A stretch of 9,089 nucleotides of DNA, taken from positions 1 to 9,089 of the forward strand of contig JASHUC010000119.1 in NCBI GenBank assembly GCA_030040235.1, in the 5' to 3' direction. Made by a program: the position numbers and the translations under genes. The notes beneath the pieces are model-generated. The model had not been told where the DNA came from and searched no databases. It worked only from the letters and a program-made list of their open reading frames with translations. The stretch is from Gammaproteobacteria bacterium (GTDB taxonomy: Bacteria > Pseudomonadota > Gammaproteobacteria > Steroidobacterales > Steroidobacteraceae). Below, piece after piece: positions 1 through 4,736 of this stretch; position 1 is the first letter of the stretch; each line of letters starts with the position of its first letter.

Positions 1-109
1 GAGCGGGCGTCGTGGTCGCGGCGGTCTGCGCGCCGGCCTTACCGATGAACAGGGCACTTAGCACGCACACGCACGCAAGCGTGCGCGCGAACGGAGTCCG
101 CGTCTGCAT
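1..109 (-). CDS. Exported protein, N-terminal fragment (cut by left edge)
   Basis: Only the first 36 codons are inside the window. They read as a Sec signal peptide: a basic n-region (Arg4, Arg9), a hydrophobic core (LACVCVLSALFIG) and an A-G-A|Q cleavage site near residue 27, followed by a Thr/Ala-rich stretch typical of the start of a mature periplasmic or outer-membrane protein. The ATG (107-109) is preceded on the minus strand by GGGGAG with about 5 nt spacing, a good ribosome binding site, so the start is well supported. The gene diverges from the nrdAB control region. The family cannot be told from what is visible. A TonB-dependent receptor would fit the type of mature N-terminus, but that is only a guess. 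The two cysteines in the hydrophobic core do not form a convincing lipobox. Confidence 0.72.
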   Translation of the reverse strand, partial: MQTRTPFARTLACVCVLSALFIGKAGAQTAATTTPA

Positions 110-138
110 GTGATCTCCCCTGGGCTTGTTCTCGTCGT

Positions 139-158
139 GACCGTCGCTCGCGACGGTC
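139..158 (-). other. Hairpin in the 5' leader of the divergent exported-protein gene
   Basis: GACCGTCG (139-146) and CGACGGTC (151-158) are perfect 8-bp inverted arms around a CTCG loop. The hairpin lies about 30 nt upstream of the minus-strand ATG and well upstream of the nrdA promoter. Neither side has a U-tract, so it is not an obvious terminator. It may be an mRNA leader structure or a protein-binding palindrome. Confidence 0.4.
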
Positions 159-216
159 TTGTCATCGACTAATACGCGCCTGCCGGCAGCCTCCCTCCGC
201 GGGTGCGCATCGGAAC

Positions 217-246
217 TTGACAGTCATCCAGTTGACCCAATATCTT
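217..246 (+). promoter_or_regulatory. Promoter of nrdAB (sigma70-like)
   Basis: A perfect -35 hexamer TTGACA lies at 217-222. The best -10 is TATCTT at 241-246 with an 18-bp spacer; ATATCT at 240-245 with a 17-bp spacer is the alternative. Transcription would start near 252-254, only a few bases before the first paired base of the cobalamin aptamer (257). That position is what a riboswitch-controlled transcript needs, and it supports the call. Confidence 0.65.
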
Positions 247-250
247 GTGT
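235..250 (+). promoter_or_regulatory. NrdR box overlapping the nrdAB -10 element
   Basis: ACCCAATATCTTGTGT matches the known NrdR-box consensus acaCwAtATaTwGtgt at 14 of 16 positions. NrdR is the zinc-ribbon/ATP-cone repressor of RNR operons. The box covers the predicted -10, so bound repressor would block RNA polymerase. NrdR usually binds two boxes spaced about 31-32 bp centre to centre; I do not find a convincing second copy at that distance on either side. The nrdR gene itself is not in the window. Confidence 0.7.
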
Positions 251-256
251 CTGCCA

Positions 257-450
257 GCGGTGCCAACCCCAAGGGGTTGGCTCAATAGGGAATCCGGTGA
301 CGCCTCGACCGAGGCCATTCCGGAGCTGTCCCGCAGCGGTAACTGGGACGAACGATGCGTTGAGCACTGGGCCTCACCGGCCCGGGAAGCAGCATCCAGT
401 AGGCCGAAGCGTTCGCGCTTCAACACCCGGAAGCCCGAAGACCTGCCGCG
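257..450 (+). ncRNA. Cobalamin (B12) riboswitch aptamer in the nrdAB leader
   Basis: All conserved blocks of the cobalamin aptamer occur in order. P1 is GCGG (257-260) with CCGC (446-449). P2 is a strong hairpin, CCAACCCC/GGGGTTGG (263-280). The core AATAGGGAATCCGGTG lies at 284-299, the block CCGCAGCGGTAA at 331-342, ACTGG at 366-370 pairs ahead of GGGAAG at 384-389, a variable stem with a UUCG tetraloop (GAAGCG/CGCTTC) at 406-421, and the B12 box AAGCCCGAAGACCTGCCG at 431-448. Adenosylcobalamin binding to this class normally switches the downstream gene off. The gene here is class Ia nrdA, a known B12-riboswitch target in genomes that also carry a B12-dependent RNR. The outer boundaries are approximate. 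Confidence 0.96.
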
Positions 451-582
451 GCCATTGCGCGAGGCGCAGTGCACGGCTATCGGGCTCTCGCGGTTGGAGC
501 GGCCGGGACGATGCAAGCTGGCAAGGCGGCGTCGTTTTCCGTCCCGATCCCCTCGCGAGTCCATTGCAGGGGGGAAGAACCG
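451..582 (+). promoter_or_regulatory. Expression platform of the B12 riboswitch (nrdA leader)
   Basis: This stretch between aptamer and start codon contains mutually exclusive pairings. (a) CCCCT (549-553) can pair with AGGGG (568-572) and bury the nrdA ribosome binding site. (b) CGCGAGG (458-464), just after P1, is a perfect complement of CCTCGCG (551-557) and would open that hairpin. (c) CGGGACG (504-510) pairs with CGTCCCG (540-546). (d) A weak 7-bp stem, about 508-514 with 529-535, runs into the leader's only T-run (535-538) and could act as a poor intrinsic terminator. Translational control by RBS sequestration looks more likely than termination. No folding was computed. Confidence 0.45.
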
Positions 583-3021
583 ATGACGCTCACGCTCGCG
601 CAAGATGGTCCGGTCGCCCCGGCGGGCACGTCGGGCAGGGAGCCGGCGCCGGATCAGCCTTCGCTTCGCCTGACGCCGCCGCCGGGCGCGCGCACTCAGA
701 TGGCGGTGACCAAGCGCAGCGGCGAGCGCGAGCTCGTCGATGTGAACAAGATCGTGCGCGCAGTGACCCGCTGCTGCGATGGGCTCACGGATGTGGACCC
801 GATGCGCGTCGCGCTGAAGACCATCGCCGGATTGTATGACGGTGCAACCACGCGGGAGCTCGATGAGCTGTCGATTCGAACCGCCGCGTCGTTCATGTTC
901 GAGGAACCGGGCTACTCGAAGCTTGCCGGCCGGCTGCTGAGCGGGTTCATCGACAAGGAAGTCCGGGGACTCGGCGTGTACTCGTTCTCGCAGTCGATCC
1001 GGCTCGGGTACGACGTGGGGCTCATCAACGAGCGCGTGGTGAACCTCGTGGAAGCGCACGCCCGCAAGCTCAACGACTCCGTCGCCGCCGAACGCACGCA
1101 ACAGATCGAGTACTTCGGGCTGCGCACGCTCTACGACCGCTACCTGCTCAAGCACCCGACGCGCCGGTATGTCATCGAGACGCCGCAGCACTTCTGGATG
1201 CGCATCGCGATTGCCCTGAGCCCGACCGTGACGGAAGCCCTCGAACTTTACAGCCTGTTCTCCAATCTCGATTACATCGCGAGCTCGCCGACGCTGTTCA
1301 ACGCCGGCACGCGGCATGAGCAGCTCTCGAGCTGTTTCCTGCTCGACTCGCCCGAGGACTCGCTGGAGGCGATCTACGACAAATACAAGGATATCGCGCA
1401 GCTGTCGAAGTTCTCGGGAGGAATCGGCGTAGCGTGGCACCGCGTGCGCTCGGAGGGCTCCCTGATCAGATCGACCAACGGCCTCTCCAACGGAGTCGTG
1501 CCGTGGCTCAAGACCCTTGATTCCTCGGTGGCCGCGGTGAACCAGGGCGGCAAGCGCAAGGGCGCCGCGTGCGTGTATCTCGAGCCCTGGCATGCGGACA
1601 TCGAGTCATTCCTCGAACTGCGCGACAACACGGGCGATGAGGGCAGGCGCACTCACCATCTGAACCTCGCGAACTGGATTCCGGACCTGTTCATGCGGCG
1701 CGTGGAGGCGGATGAGCCGTGGTCGCTGTTCGATCCGCACGATGTGTCGCAGCTGCCCGATCTATTCGGCGCCGCCTTCGAGGAAGCCTATGTCCAGGCG
1801 GAGGCGCAGGGCCTTGCGAGGAAGACCCTCAGAGCTCGCGATCTCTACGCACGCATGATGCGGGTGCTCGCGCAGACCGGCAACGGCTGGATGACGTTCA
1901 AGGACAAATCGAACCGCGCCTGCAACCAGACCGCCAAGCCGGGCCAGACGGTACACCTGTCCAATCTGTGCACCGAAATTCTCGAGGTGACGAGTGCCGG
2001 GGAGACGGCAGTCTGCAACCTGGGCTCCATCAATCTTGCGCGGCACGTGGGTGCCGAGGGCTTCGAATTCGCGAAGCTTGCCCATACCGTCGATATCGCC
2101 GTGCGCCAGCTGGATCGCGTGATCGATCTCAACTACTACCCGATCGGGTCGGCGCGCGCCTCGAACATGCGCTGGCGACCTGTGGGCCTCGGCGTGATGG
2201 GTCTGCAGGACGTGTTCTTCCGGCTGCGCCTGCCGTTCGACGGCGAGGCGGCCCGCGAGCTGTCCGCACGGATCGCCGAGGAGATCTACTTCGGTGCGCT
2301 GCGCACGTCGATGGAGCTCGCCCGCCAATACGGCGCTCACGACGCCTTTCCGGACACGCGCGCCGCGCGCGGCGAGCTGCAGTTCGAAGCGTGGGGCATC
2401 ACGCCGAGTGACGTCGCGCGATGGAGCGATCTGCGCGAGGAGATCATGATGCACGGCCTGCGCAACAGCCTGCTGATCGCCATCGCACCGACCGCAACGA
2501 TCGCTTCGATCGCGGGGTGCTACGAGTGCATCGAGCCGCAGATCTCGAATCTCTTCAAGCGCGAGACCCTCTCGGGAGATTTCCTGCAGGTGAACCGCTA
2601 TCTCGTGGAGGAGCTGAAGAGCCTCGGTCTCTGGACCGAGGAGATCCGCAACGCGATCAAGCTCGCGGACGGCTCGGTGCAGGAGCTCGAGGAGCTGCCG
2701 CTGGAACTTCGAACGATTTACCGCACGGCCTGGGAGCTTCCCATGCGCGCGCTCATCGACCTCGCGGCCGATCGCGGGGCTTTCATCGACCAGAGCCAGT
2801 CGCTCAATCTGTTCATCGCGAATCCGAACATCGGCCAGCTCTCCAGCATGTACATGTATGCGTGGAAGAAGGGGCTCAAGACGACGTACTACCTGAGGTC
2901 GCGACCCGCCACGAAGATCGCCAAGACCACCGTGCAGGCTCGTGGACCGGACATCGATGGGGGCACGAGTGCGGTCGCCTGCTCGCTCGAAAACCCGCAG
3001 GGTTGTGAGGCCTGCCAGTGA
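583..3021 (+). CDS. nrdA: Class Ia ribonucleoside-diphosphate reductase, alpha (large) subunit
   Basis: This 812-residue protein reduces ribonucleoside diphosphates to deoxyribonucleotides together with NrdB in the cytoplasm. An N-terminal ATP-cone (about residues 38-128, beginning MAVTKRSGERELVDVNKI) provides dATP inhibition. The catalytic barrel keeps the redox pair Cys251 (SSCFLLD) and Cys478 (AVCNLGSINL), the N461-x-C463-x-E465 thiyl-radical triad (NLCTEI), the phosphate-binding IAPTATIASIAG loop, the radical-transfer tyrosines Tyr769-Tyr770 and a C-terminal shuttle pair Cys808/Cys811 (CEACQ). Length is slightly above E. coli NrdA because of a roughly 38-residue Pro/Ala-rich extension before the ATP cone. 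The ATG at 583 is preferred because GGGGGGAAG (569-577) precedes it. An in-frame ATG at 469 would start inside the riboswitch leader without a binding site. The stop overlaps the nrdB start. Control is by the upstream promoter, NrdR box and B12 riboswitch. Confidence 0.97.
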   Translation: MTLTLAQDGPVAPAGTSGREPAPDQPSLRLTPPPGARTQMAVTKRSGERELVDVNKIVRAVTRCCDGLTDVDPMRVALKTIAGLYDGATTRELDELSIRTAASFMFEEPGYSKLAGRLLSGFIDKEVRGLGVYSFSQSIRLGYDVGLINERVVNLVEAHARKLNDSVAAERTQQIEYFGLRTLYDRYLLKHPTRRYVIETPQHFWMRIAIALSPTVTEALELYSLFSNLDYIASSPTLFNAGTRHEQLSSCFLLDSPEDSLEAIYDKYKDIAQLSKFSGGIGVAWHRVRSEGSLIRSTNGLSNGVVPWLKTLDSSVAAVNQGGKRKGAACVYLEPWHADIESFLELRDNTGDEGRRTHHLNLANWIPDLFMRRVEADEPWSLFDPHDVSQLPDLFGAAFEEAYVQAEAQGLARKTLRARDLYARMMRVLAQTGNGWMTFKDKSNRACNQTAKPGQTVHLSNLCTEILEVTSAGETAVCNLGSINLARHVGAEGFEFAKLAHTVDIAVRQLDRVIDLNYYPIGSARASNMRWRPVGLGVMGLQDVFFRLRLPFDGEAARELSARIAEEIYFGALRTSMELARQYGAHDAFPDTRAARGELQFEAWGITPSDVARWSDLREEIMMHGLRNSLLIAIAPTATIASIAGCYECIEPQISNLFKRETLSGDFLQVNRYLVEELKSLGLWTEEIRNAIKLADGSVQELEELPLELRTIYRTAWELPMRALIDLAADRGAFIDQSQSLNLFIANPNIGQLSSMYMYAWKKGLKTTYYLRSRPATKIAKTTVQARGPDIDGGTSAVACSLENPQGCEACQ

Positions 3022-4025
3022 ACGGTCAGCTGCTCAACCCGGGGTTCGATCTGACCCTGCGGCCCATGCGCTATCCGCGGTTCTACGAGATGTATCGGGC
3101 GGCGATCAAGAACACCTGGACCGTGGAGGAGATCGACTTCCAGATCGATCTGGGGCACCTGCGCCAGCGCATGTCGCCTGCCGAGCGCCACCTCATCGAG
3201 CGTCTGGTGGCGTTCTTCGCAACCGGTGACTCGATCGTGTCGAACAACCTCGTGATCAGTCTCTATCGGCACATCAATGCGCCCGAGGCGCGGATGTACC
3301 TGTCGCGACAGCTCTATGAGGAGGCCCTGCACATCCAGTTCTATCTCACGCTGCTCGACAATTACGTCGTGGACCCCGAGCGGCGCGCGCAGGCATTCGC
3401 GGCGATCGAGAACATAGCTTCGATCCGCCGCAAGGGAGAGTTCTGCCAGCGCTGGATGGATGAGGTCTTCTCGCTGGAACGGATCCGATCGAATGAGGAC
3501 AAGCGGCGCTTCCTGCTGAACCTGAGCTGCTTTGCCGCGTGCATCGAGGGGTTGTTCTTCTTCGGCGCTTTCGCCTACGTGTATTTCCTGCGCTCCCGCG
3601 GCCTTCTGCCGGGCCTTGCGGCCGGGACCAACTGGGTCTTCAGGGACGAGAGCGCGCATATGGCCTTTGCATTCGAGGTGATCGATACGGTCAGGCGCGA
3701 AGAGCCGGAGCTGTTCGACGCCGACTGGGCGCGAGAGGTCACGGAGATGATCGCCGAGGCGGTCGACTGCGAGTCGCAGTTCGCCGAGGACGTTCTTTCG
3801 GGCGGCGTCGTCGGCCTGACGCGCAGCGAGATGCGCCAGTACCTCGAGTATGTCGCGGACCAGCGTCTCACGATGCTGCGCTTGCCACGGCGCTACGGCG
3901 CGCGCAATCCGTTTCCCTTCATGCAGCTGCAGGACGTGCAGGAGCTCACGAACTTCTTCGAAAGGCGCGTCTCGGCGTATCAGATCGCGGTGCAAGGGGA
4001 GATCTGTTTCGACGCTTCGTTCTGA
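3018..4025 (+). CDS. nrdB: Class Ia ribonucleoside-diphosphate reductase, beta (small) subunit
   Basis: This 335-residue ferritin-like diiron protein generates the stable tyrosyl radical used by NrdA. All metal ligands expected from E. coli NrdB are present: Asp71, Glu102, His105, Glu177, Glu211 and His214. The radical tyrosine is Tyr109, placed four residues after His105 as in the family (EALHIQFY), so this is not a class Ic variant, which has lost that Tyr. Tyr321 near the C-terminus is a candidate for the Tyr356 radical-relay residue, and the extreme C-terminus (CFDASF) should dock on NrdA. The start is GTG at 3018, overlapping the nrdA stop in a GTGA junction, which indicates translational coupling and equimolar expression. 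The last 80 bp overlap the convergent marR-type gene. No strong intrinsic terminator with a U-tract follows. Confidence 0.96.
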   Translation: MNGQLLNPGFDLTLRPMRYPRFYEMYRAAIKNTWTVEEIDFQIDLGHLRQRMSPAERHLIERLVAFFATGDSIVSNNLVISLYRHINAPEARMYLSRQLYEEALHIQFYLTLLDNYVVDPERRAQAFAAIENIASIRRKGEFCQRWMDEVFSLERIRSNEDKRRFLLNLSCFAACIEGLFFFGAFAYVYFLRSRGLLPGLAAGTNWVFRDESAHMAFAFEVIDTVRREEPELFDADWAREVTEMIAEAVDCESQFAEDVLSGGVVGLTRSEMRQYLEYVADQRLTMLRLPRRYGARNPFPFMQLQDVQELTNFFERRVSAYQIAVQGEICFDASF

Positions 4026-4518
4026 GGCCGCCACGCGAGCTCGCGTGGCGCTCTTCATGGAGCATGAGGCGAACCTTCTCGGTGAGCATGTTCATGGCCG
4101 TCAAGAAGATCGCCCGCTCGCCAGGCGGGACGGCGGAAAGCGATTCACGGTCCAACCGCAGGGTTGCGCTGCGCAACAGCCGGGCGAGTCCCCGGCCGCG
4201 CTCGGTCAGGGTGACATCGATGGTTCGCTGGCGCTTCGGGTGGACCGATGCGAGGAGCAGTCCTTGCCGGGTCAGGCGCTTGACCAGCCGGCTCACCTGG
4301 GCCTTGTCCAGATTGCCGACCTCGCATATTCGGCTGCACGAGGATCGACCGAGCCCGTGGACGATACCGATGAGCTGGCACTCGGCCGGGTTGAGACTGA
4401 ACTGTCGCCTGTAGTGCAGCCCCTGCATCCGCCTGGACAACAGTGCCAAGGCGTGAAGCCGGGAGAAAATCAGCGTCCTCGGACCGCCCGACTCACCCAT
4501 AGGGCCATTCGTCAGCAT
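3946..4518 (-). CDS. MarR-family winged-helix transcriptional regulator
   Basis: This 190-residue protein has the MarR layout. N-terminal and C-terminal helices for dimerisation (about 15-38 and 108-155) flank a winged helix (about 41-105). The recognition helix is in the segment LDKAQVSRLVKRLTRQGLL (70-88), the wing at about 91-103 (HPKRQRTIDVTLTERG). Such proteins are usually repressors released by small ligands or oxidants. The ATG at 4516-4518 is chosen because GAGGTGATC precedes it, a nearly ideal Shine-Dalgarno; the longer reading from 4578 adds 20 residues without a better site. The gene diverges from the TonB-receptor operon, so it probably controls that operon and itself. The last ~35 residues form a basic tail (about 11 Arg/Lys), most of which is encoded antisense to the end of nrdB. 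The ligand cannot be inferred. Confidence 0.88.
   Translation of the reverse strand: MLTNGPMGESGGPRTLIFSRLHALALLSRRMQGLHYRRQFSLNPAECQLIGIVHGLGRSSCSRICEVGNLDKAQVSRLVKRLTRQGLLLASVHPKRQRTIDVTLTERGRGLARLLRSATLRLDRESLSAVPPGERAIFLTAMNMLTEKVRLMLHEERHASSRGGLRTKRRNRSPLAPRSDTPRRAFRRSS
4029..4050. terminator. 22-bp perfect palindrome just after the nrdB stop
   Basis: A perfect inverted repeat of 11-bp arms, whose core is CCACGCGAGCTCGCGTGG at 4031-4048, starts four bases after the nrdB stop. On the plus strand it is followed by CTCTTC, only weakly U-rich. It can act as a hairpin end for nrdAB mRNA, possibly with Rho, but it is not a classical terminator. It lies inside the coding sequence of the opposing regulator. 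Confidence 0.45.
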
Positions 4519-4531
4519 CTGATCACCTCGT

Positions 4532-4551
4532 GGGTCGCGACGCTGCGACCC
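4532..4551. repeat. Inverted repeat in the marR leader (possible operator)
   Basis: GGGTCGC (4532-4538) and GCGACCC (4545-4551) are perfect 7-bp arms with a 6-bp spacer, only 14 bp upstream of the regulator's start codon. The placement suits an autoregulatory operator or an mRNA hairpin next to the ribosome binding site. Confidence 0.4.
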
Positions 4552-4573
4552 GAACAGATACGCCGCCGAAGGT

Positions 4574-4657
4574 CGCATCCCTCGGTTTCGAGAGCTCAGG
4601 AGATCCCGCGCGGTTCATACCGATTTGACTCTCGGACACGATCCGGCGAGGGATGCG
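4574..4657. repeat. 11-bp inverted repeat pair across the divergent intergenic region
   Basis: CGCATCCCTCG (4574-4584) and CGAGGGATGCG (4647-4657) are exact reverse complements, separated by 62 bp. They lie between the divergent regulator and receptor genes. Each copy contains an ATG that opens the longer, unpreferred reading frame of the gene it faces. Twin regulator-binding half-sites or a looping pair are possible; RNA pairing in a transcript crossing the region is another option. Confidence 0.45.
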
Positions 4658-4664
4658 CCGCTCC

Positions 4665-4692
4665 CAGCCGTATAACGCTTCTATACCGGCTG
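4665..4692. promoter_or_regulatory. Inverted repeat over a TATAAC -10-like element (candidate operator of the receptor operon)
   Basis: The left arm CAGCCGTATA (4665-4674) matches the right arm TATA (4682-4685) plus CGGCTG (4687-4692), with a single extra C at 4686 and a 7-bp centre. TATAAC at 4671-4676 matches the -10 consensus at 5 of 6 positions, though no good -35 lies at the right distance. TTGACT at 4625-4630 is too far upstream to pair with it. The location suits binding by the divergent MarR-type protein. No Fur box or B12-riboswitch motif is visible in this intergenic region. Confidence 0.42.
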
Positions 4693-4736
4693 CCGGGCAT
4701 GTCGCTCGGCTGCAGACAGTCGGTCGGAACGGGGAG

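Noticed and set aside
469..582. Upstream in-frame extension of nrdA
   Set aside because: It would be translated from inside the riboswitch expression platform; the ATG at 583 has a strong ribosome binding site and the extension resembles no NrdA N-terminus.
159..839. 226-residue open frame over the nrdA leader
   Set aside because: It lies across promoter, aptamer and the nrdA start in another frame, with low-complexity Arg/Gly-rich sequence.
169..1593. 474-residue open frame on the minus strand
   Set aside because: It runs antisense through the riboswitch, promoter and nrdA; its Arg/His-rich composition is typical of a shadow frame in GC-rich DNA, and no family is recognisable.
3018..4025. 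Class Ic or metal-variant NrdB
   Set aside because: The radical tyrosine (Tyr109) and all six metal ligands match the standard class Ia pattern.
2889..4058. 389-residue open frame on the minus strand
   Set aside because: It is the antisense shadow of nrdB and the end of nrdA, and has no recognisable domain or ribosome binding site.
4519..4736. Second B12 riboswitch or a Fur box before the receptor gene
   Set aside because: I looked for the B12 box, the GCAGCGGTAA-type block and an AT-rich Fur dyad in this interval and found none.
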